Assembly: GCA_043228905.1 (NCBI GenBank)
Contig: JBHGNT010000006.1
Span: 9,238,001 to 9,302,000 of the forward strand
Reading direction: 5' to 3'
Source of the DNA: Azolla caroliniana
Taxonomy: Eukaryota > Polypodiophyta
DNA: 64,000 bases
Made by a program: the position numbers and the translations under genes. Numbering within the stretch: position 1 is the stretch's first letter; each line of letters starts with the position of its first letter. This document shows, in pieces, positions 33,310-46,090 of this stretch. The notes under the pieces were generated by a model that did not search any database, was not told the origin of the DNA, and saw only the letters and a program-made list of their open reading frames with translations.

Positions 33310-36300
33310 ATGACCTTCAATCCTACATTCTCTTCTTCCCCCTCCTCCTGCAACGCCCTTATCAGACACTATGCTCGATCAGGAAACGTCAAGAAAGCCC
33401 TCCTCCTCTTCGATCAGTTTCTCTGCAAAAAGCCATTCTTCCCAGATAAGTTCACCTTCGTTAACATTCTCTCTGTTTGCTGTAAACAGAAACTTATAAA
33501 GCTAGGAAAATGTATACACGCTATAGCTGTGATCATGAACCTTGAGTCTGACATAATGCTAACAACGTCTATAGTTAATATGTATGGAAAATGTGGTCAC
33601 CTTGAAGATGCTCAAAAGCCTTTTGAAGATTTAAATATAAAAGATTTGATTTCATGGAATGCTATGATAGCAACATATGCAAAGTATGGATATGAAACTC
33701 AATGCTTTCAATTGTTTCATGAAATGCATCAGAATTGCCTGTTTGCTGACAAATTCACGTTTGTCAGCATGCTTTCCGCATGTGGAAATGTGGATAATTT
33801 GAGACATGGCCAGTATATGCATGTGATTCTTAGTCATGTTTGTCATGAAGAGGAGGTTATAATAGGTACTGCGTTACTTGATATGTATAGTAAATGTTGC
33901 AGCATTGAGGATGCTAAAAAGGTATTTGACTTAATGAATAATCGAGATATAACTTCATGGAATGCCATGATCTCGGGTTACTCTCACTCTTGTTGTACAC
34001 AAGATGCCTTCTATCTTTTCTATGAAATGATGTTGAAAGGAATAGTTCCAAATAAGGTGACTTTTGTTTGTCTTGTTGATGTATGCAGCATCTCAAAATC
34101 TTTACTTCAGGCTTGGGAAATTCATTCACATCTCATAGAAGAAGGTTTTGAGATGGATGTTGTTCTTGGAAGTTCTCTTGTCAATATGTACTGCAAATGT
34201 TATAGTCTGAATGATGCTCATAGAACATTTGACATCTTACCTGAACACAACTTGATCTCCTGGAATTCCATAATTGCAGGATGTGTGGCTAATCAGCATG
34301 AAGAAGAAGCTTTCAAGATCTTTGGTGCCATGAGAAGTGAAGGTATTATTAATCCAGATAGTGTCACCTATACTACACTTCTTGAAGCTTGTGCTAAGCT
34401 TGAAACTTTCTGTGAGGGTGAGCAAATCTTCAATTTAGCATTACAAAATGGGCTAGGGATTGATAGCTCAGTGGCAGCGTCTGCTATTAAACTCTATGGA
34501 AAGTGTGGCAAATTGGAGAAATCATTTACTGTATTTGAAAAGATTCCTCGAAAGAGTACAGAGGTATGGAATGCAATGCTTGCAGTATACGCTCAACATG
34601 GTCTTCTTAAAGAGTCATGTGAACTCTTTCACGTAATGTATACATCAGGAGAACACCCGAACAATTTCAGCTTTATTGATGTGCTAACTGCCTGTGGGAG
34701 ACAAAGATGTGTTCGAGAAGGCAAATGGATACATCTTAACACTGTGTTGCATGCCTTTGATAAAGATATTTTTGTTTTAAATGCACTTATTGACATGTAT
34801 GGAAAATGCTGCAGCTTAGAAGATGCTTGTGCTTTGTTTGATGGAATGTTAAAAAGAAATTCAGTGACATGGACTATCATGCTTTCAGCATATATCCATT
34901 CTGGGCATGAGACAGATGCAATTCAACTTTTCCGCCTAATGAAGAAAAAAAACGTTTACCTAGATATTGTAACTTTTGTACATATTCTTGATGCGTGCAC
35001 AAACCTTGAAGTCCTATCTGAAGGCCAGAATATTCATACAGGCATCATGTTTAGGGGATTTGACTCAGATATTTTTCTCGTTAATGCACTTATCAATATG
35101 TATGCCAAATGTAGGATTTTTGATGATTCGACATGGGTATTTGAAAATATGCATTATCGAGATATAGTCTCGTGGAACACCATTATCTCAGCGTATGCTC
35201 AACAAAGCAAACTAGTAGAAATATTAAAATGTTTTAATCAGATGACATTGGAGAAAATAATCCCAGATGAGTTCACGTATGTGAGCATGCTTGGAGCATG
35301 TGCTAGCCCAGAAAATTTCAGCGAAGGTAAGCTGATTCATGATTATGTTATTTCCAGTAGTTTAGAATTGAGTCAAGCTGTGGTTTCTAACCTTATAAAT
35401 ATGTATGGAAAATGTGGGAGTCTGAAAGAGGCTGAGATGTTGTTTAATGAAATGCTTGAACGAAATGGAGTATCTTGGAATGCCATGATTCAAGCATATA
35501 CTGATCAAGGCAAAAACCTTGAAGCACTTAAGCTATTTGAACAGATGCAGGTTGAAGGAAATATTCTGGATGGGTATTTGTCTCTGTGCATTCTTGATGC
35601 TTGTGCATCGATGAGTATGCTTGCCCATGCCAAGAAACTTCATACATGCATTAACAGTGCTGGATTAACAACAGATACTATAGTCTCCACTGCTCTCATT
35701 AGCATGTATGGTAGATGTTGCAGCTTGGTAGATGCTTCTGCAGTATTTGATACGATATATGAAAATGACACAGTTTCTTGGAATACAATGATTGGGGTGA
35801 TTTTGCAGAGTGGGAATTATCATCAGGTCCTTCAACTCTTTCAGCAGATGCTAGGGACATCAGTCATGCCTAATAATGGAACTGTTGTGACTGTTCTGCA
35901 AATGGTTGGAAGATACATGAGATTATCAGATGGTAAGCAAATGCATGCACGTCTTGTTCATAGTGACTTGTTGATTAACTCAGTAGTTTGCAATTCACTT
36001 CTTAGTATGTATGCCGGTTGCAGAAGTACTGTAGATGCAGAAACGGTATTTGATCAAATGACAAATCGAGACGTGGTCTCATGGAATACGATTATCAAAA
36101 TGCATATCCGTTCAGGATATGACTTGCAAGCTATCCAAATGTGGTCACAAATGAAAACAGAAGGATTTCTCCCAGACAATGTAACATATATTAGTATTCT
36201 GGAGGCATGTGGCAATCTTGGTGCCATTGTGCTGGGAAATTATATCAGTAGCTGTATTATACTGAGTAAATTATTAGATAAAACTGTGTATAATGCTGTT

Positions 36301-37392
36301 GTCAATATGTATATAAAATGTGGTTATTTAGAAGATGCATGGAAAATTTTCCATTACATGCCTGAGACGAATGCAGCATCGTGGAATGCCATTATCTCAG
36401 GGAACTATCGGCAAGGGAATGCAATGAAAGCTTTTGAAGTTTTTGATCAAATGCTTGCTAAAACAAACCCAGATAGTGTTACTTTTGCAATAATGTTTTC
36501 GATGTGCACTGATCAGGAAGCTTTGATAAAAGGACGCATTCTACACAGTTTCCTTGTAAATGTGTTGTCGGAACAGGAGGTTTTGGTTGGAAATTCTCTT
36601 ATAAACATGTACGGCAAGATTGGTTCGCTAAGAGATGCACAGCATATATTTGAAACTATGGAGGACAAAAATGTTGTAACGTGGAATAGCATGATCAAAG
36701 TTTCTACCGTTTATGAGCAGGACCATGATATTCTTTTACTGTTTGACGGGATGTGGAGAGCTGGAATTCTTTTTAATGAATTAACATTTGTTATCATGCT
36801 TGGTTTTTACACTAGTTTTGGAGCAGGAATAAGTGGCAGTCTCTTGCATGCACTTATCATTGAGTCTGGAGTTGAATTAGATGGCATTGTAACAACAGCA
36901 TTATTGAATATGTATGGTAAATGTGGCATCCTTGAGGATGCATTTAACATTTTCAAGAACATTTCGAAGAAAGATGTAGTTACATGGACTGCCATAATAT
37001 CAATATATAGTTGCTCCGGACATGTTAGAGAGGCACTGTTACTCTTTATGCAAATGCAACACAATGGATTGGTTCTGGATGAAGTTACTCTTACAAGTAT
37101 TCTATCTGCATGTAGTCATGGTGGATTTCTAGAAGAGGGGCAGTATTATATCTTTCAGACATTTAAGGATCAGAAGAGTATTGCAATTCCAGAGCACTTG
37201 GATTGCGTGCTGGACTTACTTGCAAGGATAGGGAAACTGGAAGAGGCTGAATTAATGATTAATTATATACCATTTCAACCAACCATTATAACATGGACAT
37301 CATTGCTTGTCGCCTGCCAAACTGCTGGTGTTGCTGAAAGAGCGAATATTGCAGTATATCACATGAGTGAGCTGGATGTAAGAGCATCTTGA
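33310..37392 (+). CDS. PLS-class pentatricopeptide repeat protein, 1360 residues
   Basis: Intronless. It has about twelve successive ~100-residue triplets of P, L and S type repeats, each with a variant of LINMYGKCGSLEDA, VSWNAMIxxY and PDxVTFVxxLxAC. Such proteins bind organelle RNA base by base and guide C-to-U editing or processing in chloroplasts or mitochondria. The C terminus has an E1-like start (LDCVLDLLARIGKLEEAELM, then TWTSLLVACQTAG) but stops at DVRAS, without E2 or DYW. It may therefore need a partner deaminase or be truncated. The ATG at 33310 is the first in frame after a pyrimidine-rich leader. The N terminus (MTFNPTFSSSPSSCN) is short for a transit peptide, so the targeting is unclear. 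No internal stop or frameshift was seen in 4.1 kb. Confidence 0.93.
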   Translation: MTFNPTFSSSPSSCNALIRHYARSGNVKKALLLFDQFLCKKPFFPDKFTFVNILSVCCKQKLIKLGKCIHAIAVIMNLESDIMLTTSIVNMYGKCGHLEDAQKPFEDLNIKDLISWNAMIATYAKYGYETQCFQLFHEMHQNCLFADKFTFVSMLSACGNVDNLRHGQYMHVILSHVCHEEEVIIGTALLDMYSKCCSIEDAKKVFDLMNNRDITSWNAMISGYSHSCCTQDAFYLFYEMMLKGIVPNKVTFVCLVDVCSISKSLLQAWEIHSHLIEEGFEMDVVLGSSLVNMYCKCYSLNDAHRTFDILPEHNLISWNSIIAGCVANQHEEEAFKIFGAMRSEGIINPDSVTYTTLLEACAKLETFCEGEQIFNLALQNGLGIDSSVAASAIKLYGKCGKLEKSFTVFEKIPRKSTEVWNAMLAVYAQHGLLKESCELFHVMYTSGEHPNNFSFIDVLTACGRQRCVREGKWIHLNTVLHAFDKDIFVLNALIDMYGKCCSLEDACALFDGMLKRNSVTWTIMLSAYIHSGHETDAIQLFRLMKKKNVYLDIVTFVHILDACTNLEVLSEGQNIHTGIMFRGFDSDIFLVNALINMYAKCRIFDDSTWVFENMHYRDIVSWNTIISAYAQQSKLVEILKCFNQMTLEKIIPDEFTYVSMLGACASPENFSEGKLIHDYVISSSLELSQAVVSNLINMYGKCGSLKEAEMLFNEMLERNGVSWNAMIQAYTDQGKNLEALKLFEQMQVEGNILDGYLSLCILDACASMSMLAHAKKLHTCINSAGLTTDTIVSTALISMYGRCCSLVDASAVFDTIYENDTVSWNTMIGVILQSGNYHQVLQLFQQMLGTSVMPNNGTVVTVLQMVGRYMRLSDGKQMHARLVHSDLLINSVVCNSLLSMYAGCRSTVDAETVFDQMTNRDVVSWNTIIKMHIRSGYDLQAIQMWSQMKTEGFLPDNVTYISILEACGNLGAIVLGNYISSCIILSKLLDKTVYNAVVNMYIKCGYLEDAWKIFHYMPETNAASWNAIISGNYRQGNAMKAFEVFDQMLAKTNPDSVTFAIMFSMCTDQEALIKGRILHSFLVNVLSEQEVLVGNSLINMYGKIGSLRDAQHIFETMEDKNVVTWNSMIKVSTVYEQDHDILLLFDGMWRAGILFNELTFVIMLGFYTSFGAGISGSLLHALIIESGVELDGIVTTALLNMYGKCGILEDAFNIFKNISKKDVVTWTAIISIYSCSGHVREALLLFMQMQHNGLVLDEVTLTSILSACSHGGFLEEGQYYIFQTFKDQKSIAIPEHLDCVLDLLARIGKLEEAELMINYIPFQPTIITWTSLLVACQTAGVAERANIAVYHMSELDVRAS

Positions 37393-38925
37393 TACTTTTC
37401 AAAGATTGCCATTGTTTATGAAAGCTGAGAACAGACCCACCTTGTGGCACTTGAACTAGAAGGGGTATCCTGTTGAGCTCCATGTCTCCTGATTCAAAAG
37501 TTAGGAGTCATACTAACGTAGTGGTTGCAGTCAATTTTGCCTGAATTATGTATGATGTGGGATCTCATTGTTTGATCGATGTCATCCTCAATTCAGTTAT
37601 AATTTGCTGAAGTTAACGAAGTTAACTTCAGATAGCGAACTAGCACTATATATTGGTTAAGTTTGACCATTTTTTAATCACGGTGTATCATGAGTTACCA
37701 TTTCTTGACAAGACCCACCCATCTTAGAAGTGCCCATGTCATGTGGAAGAACATAGCAAGACAGTTCTTCTATTTGTCTCTTCATAAGTGACCTTTAATC
37801 ACAACACTCAGATGTTTTTAACATCTTCAGATATATTCCCAAATACCTGATGTCACTAGTCACTCACAATAATCTTTACTACCAATAATCTGTATCATGG
37901 GCTCTAGTTAATACTCATAATCAAAGGTATTATAAGTTATTGATATTAATACTAATGGGCTATTAACACCTACAAAATGAAGACTAATTGTTGCCTCAAT
38001 ATGAATAACAAAAAATATTGACAGTTATCTAAGTACCATTAATATTGACAGATCCATCAAAGAATAATCGGTTTTGAGAGTTTATCAGGGCCCACGATCA
38101 CATTCAACAGTATTCAACATAAATCCAATTATTGGCATTAAACTGGTGTTTTGATCCTTCAGAAAAATGTAATTTTAGTGAGTACTTCATTTTCAGTAGA
38201 GCAAGGCGTGACCTAAAGGCTTGGGCCATACCTAAAACTATTTTTTAAACTGTCTCAAACAGTGTATATACAAACAAAGCGCTAATATTCCTTGCATTAT
38301 GCTCGAGCACATAAATACTAACTCGAAAAATCACAAAAACAACCTGAACATAATCACTAAACAAGTCTCCATACAGTATTGAACTGCCCTCAGAACTACT
38401 GGTAACGTTGAGCACAAACATGCACAACAACCACAGGACTCGCCAGAAATGCTGAATCACTTGATTTGATGTAACAGTCATTTCATTGTCCATGACACAA
38501 TATTCTTCAAAAATCAGTTCCAGGATTCCACCAAATTCACAAACATTTGTACATCTCTCGATTAAACCAGGAATAAAGCAATGCATAGACCATTATGTAC
38601 TGGCATCAATCCCCTAAACCGGCAAAAATGAAATTGAAAAAACTTGCCACTCATTTAATTCTGACAATACTCAACCACCAGAAATCTCCCTATGCCTGTC
38701 GGGTAACAAGAGTATGACAACTTCCAATCTTTACTAACATTGGAAGAAGTTCAAATTATTTTTTTTCACAATACTCGAGCACTAAATATGCGATCACCTT
38801 CAATTAAAAAGAACAAGATAATTTGAGAGCTAGAGGCAATGGCACCCAATAAATTTGAATTCTTCAATCCATAGCATGAAAAATTGTTCTAAAAAACATG
38901 CATTGCATGCTACATGATAAAACAC
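37393..38925. other. Spacer between PPR gene and RPN7
   Basis: This holds the 3' regions of two convergent genes. Just after the PPR stop the frame reads YFSKIAIVYES before another stop, which faintly recalls the next part of an E domain. The open frame at 38245-38586 on the minus strand shows no known motif and is probably chance. Confidence 0.55.
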
Positions 38926-41900
38926 TTATAAGTCAATAACCCGAGAAAGGTTTTGAATCCTATTTAGTAGAAAATCGCCTTGTTTGATGGTAGCTTGGTA
39001 TAAAGCATTCTTTGCATCAGGACGGTTTGTCTCCAACACACCTGCTACCTTATCGATCTTGCAATGCAGCCTACCAGAAGCAATGAAACGAGACAGCTCC
39101 CTAAATACATTGAACACAGAAACATTCCATCAGTTCCACAACTGAAACCTTCCTAACCATAGAAAATGGCATTAAATAAGAAAATGACCAAGGAGAATTG
39201 CACATGTTCATATTTCTTATGAGGCTCACAATCCTAAATGATCATTGATTTTAGATTTACAAAGTTGGGAGGACAGTACAAATCAAAAGAATCCTTTAAA
39301 CTAGTGTTGGCACATCAGATGGGAAAGCGTTTCCATCTTTATGGATTCACAGCTTTCCTTTTGGAACTTGTTTACAAATAGCATATGGAAGGAAAAAAAC
39401 TGCTCATTTTCAAAGAAAATTCCAATAATAAACTTTACCTATCAATGAAGTCTACACTGACTCCAAAAGCTTTTGCCATAGCTTCCATTGTGACACTTTT
39501 ATAGGACTCCAGAAACTGAGAATATGCTACAGTTCGGACTTCCCTCATATAGTATCGAAAGTGAGGAAGAAGATATCGATCAAGCCGAATCTGATCGATC
39601 AACCCATCTACATGTTAAAAAGAAAAAATGTCATGTTTGGCTTGATCATTCGATTTGATAAAACAACCACAAATGTGTTACTATTACCAAATGCTATGAA
39701 AAATGATTTATACTGGCAGCCATAGAGTGCATTCAGAAATTCAGTTAAATGAGGTATCTTCCCAATTATTGTCAAAATCTCTGGCGCATCAACAACCTGT
39801 TACCATACCCATGAAAAATGTCATAGTGGGAACCGTAAGGTGCATTCAGAAATTCTGTAAATGAGATATCTTTCCATTTTTGTCAATATCTCTGGTTCAT
39901 CAATGAAGGAATAGCCGTTATGGTTTGATTAAACTATAAATAAACAAAAAAAAACAAATTCCTACTTTCTGCTTCAGTGAAACCCTATCCAACGAAATGA
40001 TGCTTGTCAGAACTGTATAGAAAATAAAGGTATCATATGGAAACAGTTCATAGGTGGTAAATGTCGATATTGAATCCAGGAAAAGCTCTGCTGCCTTCTT
40101 GAAGTTTCTGGTTGCCATACAGTATAGGCCTTCATAAACCTTAAGGCGATTCTTCCTCTCCCAGTCACCACCTGCCTCAAATAAGCTGCAAAGATAGAAT
40201 CCTTCAAGTAAATATCAATTATGATAGAAGATAAAAGGAAGAACAAAAACATTGGATTGGGCATACATTTTGGCTTTTTCTATACTTGTTGCTACCAGCT
40301 TGTAATCCATTGAAAAGAAACCAATTCTCAGTGTATGGAATACAAGATCCATTTTCTGCCCAACTGCAACAGTCTTTCCTTCTGTTAGTTTAAGCTGCTC
40401 AAGAGCTTTCTCCTGCAATTGAAAATTTGCATTTTAAGACTACCAGAAATAAAATGACATGAAGACTCAATGACGACACACAACTTGCACTGAAACTAAA
40501 ACAGTTTAAAATTAATAAAATTCTGATTAACCAATACTCCCACTAAAACAGTTTAAAATTAATAAAATTCTGATTAACCAATACTCCTATGTACATAACT
40601 TTATTCCTTCAGATGCACAAAAGTCCATAGTACCAATTCCAATTTGTAATTACATTATTTCTACATGTACAAAACCAAAAATGTACAAATGGTCATTTTA
40701 CCTTATCACCAATCTGTATGAAGTAAAGCGCTTTAGCTAGATATGCTTCTCGCACCTCGCTCTCTCCTAAATTTTCTTCAGCGTCTTTTATCCTGTCCCC
40801 ATCAAGAAAAATGACAAGCATTTGTGACAAACTAGAATTTATCGCAAAACAAAGCTTGTGAAGCTAAAAAACACAGGAAACAAACAGTGCATGTATCATG
40901 TATCAACACACGAATTGAAATTTTTCAACACTGAGCGTAAAGTTCATTAGAAAGTAAAAGAAACCTGGTTAGCATGGCAATATAATTTACAATAGTAACC
41001 AGAGCAAACTCCAATAGACTACCGTGGTACCATTTCTTAACTTCCCTACATCTGACATAATTTACACATTGTATTGGCTGCGCAAGCTCCTAAATATGGG
41101 GTTCATACACGATCCTTTAAGACATACTTTCTTAACAGATAATATCCCTTGACAGTCCAGATAGCAGTCTTCAGAAAAGAGTTTTGAGCATTGCTGCTTA
41201 TAACAGTATACTGCTTAAATTCTATAGTGTCTAAGAGCCTGGGATTGGATCAAGTTTAGACAGCCCATTGAAGATGGATCAGCAACGGGCCCTAGATCCA
41301 TGGTCCAGAACCATGTTTCTTTATCCAACGAGCAACCATTTCTATTTCCATTACATATAGGGGGCAGGGAATGGCGAAGATAGATTCTCCATGATATATC
41401 ATGCACCTTTCACAGGAACCATGGGACCTCTTGGTCTGGCATTCCTAACAAGCCTCTAAAGCCAATCTGTTAACTACTTCAACTTTGATCACAACCTGCT
41501 TCAGATTGTGGTTTCTATATTGCAGGTTAAATTCTCAGAGCACCATTTGATCTTCATCTTTGTATATGGGGTTTCTGGCTTTTCACTTGCTTTTTAAGCA
41601 TAGCTTCCAGCCATTCAGGAGCAAAGAAACAAAGAAATTTCCATTTCCCGCCCTAAACTCCAAAAATCCATACAAACAGTAACTCAACAAAAATATGTTT
41701 CCGATCATTTCATTTCTATGTAAGAAACATCATTTCATAATTTATAAATCGTTCTTCCTTCTCTTACTCTACAAGCAAGACAGTTTTTTCTTAGAATTTA
41801 TACTGCTGTAATTCACAGATGGGAGTTGTCTATGATGCTATTACTTTTGTGTGTAATTGTGCTAATATGTGTAGTTAAGTTTTGTTTATAAATTTCAAAA

Positions 41901-44891
41901 TTGGCGCTTGTGTGTTTGTTTCTTAATCATAGAATAATTCAAACTTTATCAATGACTGCAGAGAGATGTAGGAAGGGCAAGGGGATCAAATAAGGTTCAT
42001 ATACAAACTTTTCCAGGACACTAACAATTCCTCTTTCAAGAAGAACACAAGAAGCAAAATAATATTGAAAAGACATTTAAAGTTAAAATAATAGAACTTT
42101 TTTTCTGAAAATGTTTCCAGAAACCATATTTTGAACCCACACTTTAAAAACTCTTGTAATAAAGAAGCTAAAGATGAGTAGTCAAAACACAGGTGAACAA
42201 AAGAATGAGGTTCTATGGGAACCACAATTCTGATTCCAAGAACACAGGCCAAATATTAGGCTGTTTCCTATCTGTATATGATAAACCTTCTCTTGATCAT
42301 TCAGATATGAGACCTATCACGACACAAGATAAATTTTCTCTTCAATTGTGTAAATAAAGACAGAAGAGATCATCCTGAGAGAGATGAGGCACTACCAGAA
42401 TATGCAAGAGCAATGATACTTTGCAAGCGAAAATGTGGGTTGAGTAAGAAGTGAACTTGGGCTTCTCATATATCTAGATTGTCCGCCAAATTTCTGCGAG
42501 GATACTAAACATTGACATGTGCTCTTCTCACTCAGATTTCTCACATCAGTCTTTTCCAGTATATCTTTGGTTTTTTTGTATTCTTTAAACAATTCTTCTG
42601 TGAGAGTTTTTTGTGGTGCTAGGGCTAAGCATGCAAGATTGTGGATTGGGAGTTACCTCGACTCACACTAATACCTCATCGATCAGAAGAACATTATCAT
42701 GCAGTTGCAGTCCATCATGTTTGAGTGAACCAAGCAGGATTCATCCAATGTACATCCATAAATGGCAATTGCTAAATGAGTAGAATAAATTGTAATTGGC
42801 CCACACAATAATTGACGAGGTGGTAGCATACTCATAATTATAATCACCGTTTATGTTTGCATATATTGCATGCATGCTGTTAGTGTTGGGTCTAGGTCTG
42901 AATTCACAAAAAAAGATAAGCCCAAAAGTCGGCTGTCTTCTCAAGCTCCATTTTTAAAGGACACACTTACACTCATAACTGTTGCAAATTTCTTTGTTAT
43001 TGGCTACCGAAGACTTCCATCAAAGATCTTAAGCCCAAATCATTTGCATTGAAATTATAGTTTTTATGCAGCATAGAAAATAGGGTCATCAACTGTTACA
43101 TGTAGGGATTTTTCCACGCATATGAGCAATATTCGTACTTGCTCTTACGAGTTCATATACAAAGATTGCACATTCATGTCTAAAAGGAAATCTAAAGAGA
43201 AAAGATAGACTATCTTTCAAGAAACTTAAGATAGTTTAGGCCTCACAGTGTTAAAAGGTTAATGAAACGATTTCCAAAAAGCCATCCCTGAATTACTTGT
43301 TTGATATCAGTTGATCTCTTCGATAATCTTTCACATCTTAAAGATTATTATTTTTTCTTTGGATAAATAATATTTAAATTTCAATATTTAATGATGAGCA
43401 AATTTAGATGTTAAATTTAATGATTATTATTTTTTCTTTGGATAAGTACATTTCAATTTCAATATTTAATTATGAGCAAATTCCACGAACATAGAGTACT
43501 TCCACCATATAAAGACAGATATAACCAAGGGATGCACACATACAATAAGACTGCATGTCTATTGTTAGTATCTTGATCTTCCATATCAACAATGTCTATT
43601 GTTCGTATCTTGACCATCCATTTCAATGATGTTCACAACAAAACCCGAATACTGTAATTTGTATTGAAATATTCAAAAAACATTGGTACATATATACCCA
43701 GATTTGAGATGGTTTGTCTATAATTTGGCAAGTTGATCCTTCATAAACAAAGAAATCTAAATATACGGCAGTTGCATCCATTTTAAGTGCCCACACAGCT
43801 TGAATTTCATACATCATGAAGGACATTCTAAGATCTAGGCATGTGTGCACAATTAAAGCTCATCGTCTAAGGCAGTTGTAGAATTTCCAAACTCGAAACA
43901 AAGCTAGAATAGTTCAATATTTTAGAGAAACAAATTTCGGATACAATGCAGTTTGGCGCATTTACAAAGTTGAACAAAAAATTTTAAAGTTTAACAATAA
44001 GACAAACAAATCTAAATAACAGCCAATTGTAGCATTTCTGAGGACCAAAAAAAACCAAAATTGGAAAGCACATTTAGAGAGAAACTTTTGGGTCTAAGGC
44101 AGTTAGTTTGGTGCATTTTCAAGCTCTAAACAAAGCTAAAACTTCAATGAACAGTAGGAGGAAGAATATAAACTATCTAAGGCTGTTTGGTGCATTTACT
44201 AGGTCCAATGAAAGCCAAAAGACGTCACTGAGCATTGACAGTAAAAATTCATGGCATTGAGCCAGTGTGTCTCATTTTCAATGTCCACAGAAAACTTAAA
44301 AATCAGTGAGCATCAAGAGTGGAAAGGTTATATTTTAAAATTCTTACTTTTCATCGAGATTCTTGATCTTTTCTTCGATGTCTGAATGCATCTTGCTGAG
44401 CAATGCTTGATCAATATCCCAGCCGAGCTCATTGCATAGGCTTTGGTAAAGCTCTGCCATTCCTTTTAAACGTGAAAGAAAAAAAGAACGTGAATAAGGA
44501 GGCAGAAGAAATGTGTCTCACAAACGCTTCAGGATAATCATAGATACTGAAATTTATTGAGCAGAAAAAGAGAAAGACACTACAATGCACCAAAACCGGT
44601 TCAAAGAATCTTCAGAATGAAAGTAAAAAAAGTAAAGAAAGAAGACGAACCTGAGTGAGTTTCAAGAAAGCTTCAAGAAAATCATATCATCACATGCGTA
44701 CGAGAAAGAAAAGTTTACGAGAAACAGAGAGACTGAGATCTCTGTTAAACCACGGGAGCTCTATAACACAAGCAACAGAACTGGTTCAACAAAAATTCAA
44801 AAGAGAAGAAGCGAGACGGGATGGAAAAATAGAGGACATGAGAAAAATGCAAGAATATAGCTTCGACAAACCCTTAGGAGAAGTACGCAAA

Positions 44892-44934
<43 letters not shown>

Positions 44935-45413
44935 TAACGTGATTCACGCACATCACTGAAAAGCACAGAGAGAGAGAGAGACTGAAGTGAAATCAAATAG
45001 ATCGCTTAAGAACAGAAACAGAAAGAAAACGATCTTAACAGGAAGGAAGGACATAGAGAGTTAAAAAAGAAGAACAAGTGTAAATTAGGGAATGCTGAAG
45101 ATGAAGAAGCCGAGGAAAACGAAGAGAAACACGTTTAGGCACAGGTGCACAAAGAAAAACTGGTTTCAGCCACAGAGAATGTGGAGAAAGAAACGAATCC
45201 AGGAATAGAAATACAGAGAAAGCTGAAGAACAAGAAGGAAGCGAAAAGGATTTGTTAGCTTGTTCTTTTACCATCATCACGAATGAATTTGAGGGCATAT
45301 TCTTTGAGAGGGATTTTCTCGATGTCGGGGAAGTGAGGGGATCTGATGAGGTGAAGCTTCTCTGCGAGCACGAGCTTCAGGTCTTGGCTACCTTCGTGCT
45401 CCTCCATAGCCAT
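38926..45413 (-). CDS. RPN7: 26S proteasome regulatory subunit RPN7 (PSMD6), 8 exons
   Basis: A PCI-domain scaffold subunit of the 19S lid, which supports the deubiquitinase in degrading ubiquitinated proteins in nucleus and cytosol. Exons 45413-45272, 44462-44348, 40792-40702, 40412-40267, 40185-39966, 39796-39688, 39607-39439 and 39100-38926 total 1167 bases, or 388 residues. That is about the length I know for plant RPN7, and all junctions are in phase. Recognisable stretches are [39 protein letters not shown] and, in the C-terminal PCI part, [20 protein letters not shown], ending in LSRVIDL. Intron 2 is 3.5 kb and AT-rich. A second ATG six bases downstream (45407) could also start the protein. 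No damage was seen, so this should be the active housekeeping gene. Confidence 0.95.
39836..39906 (-). pseudogene. Decayed partial copy of RPN7 exon 6 in intron 5
   Basis: The plus-strand stretch GGTGCATTCAGAAATTCTGT through CAATATCTCTGGTTCATCAA repeats the end of exon 6 (39725-39792) with several small changes, about 110 bases away. It has lost the matching splice context. Old local duplication is the simplest reading. Confidence 0.75.
44899..44930. repeat. (TA)n microsatellite in RPN7 intron 1
   Basis: Pure alternating AT run of about 32 bases. Confidence 0.9.
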
Positions 45414-45799
45414 CAATCACTCAGTAGTCTGCGTGTCTGTCTGTGTGTTGTGTGCGTGAGTGGTGAGGAGAAGGTAAGAGTAGTATGGTTAGTTTCTAAG
45501 GCACCTACAGAACAGACAGAACAGAAGAGAAAGAAAGAGAAGAGAAAAGAGAAAGATGTGAAATGTATGTATGTATGTGGGGGGGTATTCTCATAATTTG
45601 TTTCTTTCCTGGATTTTCACAAATTATGAGAATACCCCTCTCTCTCCCACCATGTGGCATCCATTTATTAGTCAAAATGCAGGCATGGGGAGGATGCAAC
45701 CATGTTTCTTGACATTCCTAGGATTTCCGGCTCACACAAGGACAAGTTAAGGGTCTAAAATGTATACATATAAACATGTATCTAAAAATGAGAGAGAGA

Positions 45800-46090
45800 G
45801 AATGCTTGCCCAACGGAGACTAGGAGGTCATGGGTTCAACCCCCTACATTCCACAGTGGCATCTAGTGAATTAAGAGATATGTATAAAGTATATAATAGA
45901 GAGGTGAGGAAATTGGGTTTTGAACCCACAATGCAATGCTTGTAGTGCATCAACTTACCACTAGGGTAAGCTAATTACAATATTAGTAATAAGTGAAAAA
46001 CAAAGAGAACACATTAGCCCGATGTAGCAATGATGGCACTGTCGGGCCATCCTGGACTTGAACTAGAGACCTCGTCCGTAAGGTGAATAA
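45800..46090. repeat. tRNA-related SINE-like fragments
   Basis: Pol III B-box-like GGGTTCAACCC lies at about 45833 on the plus strand. On the minus strand TAGTGGTAAG (A-box-like) is followed by GGGTTCAAAACCC near 45918-45975, and AGTTCAAGTCC near 46050. The first minus-strand pair has the spacing of a tRNA-derived SINE head. No cloverleaf can be drawn, so these are not tRNA genes. Confidence 0.4.

Noticed and set aside
38245-38586. 113-residue minus-strand open frame after RPN7
   Set aside because: No motif, no splice link to RPN7 and biased composition. Probably chance in AT-rich DNA.
45800-46090. tRNA genes suggested by GGTTCAACCC-type boxes
   Set aside because: No acceptor stem or anticodon arm can be paired. 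A SINE-like origin is the better reading.
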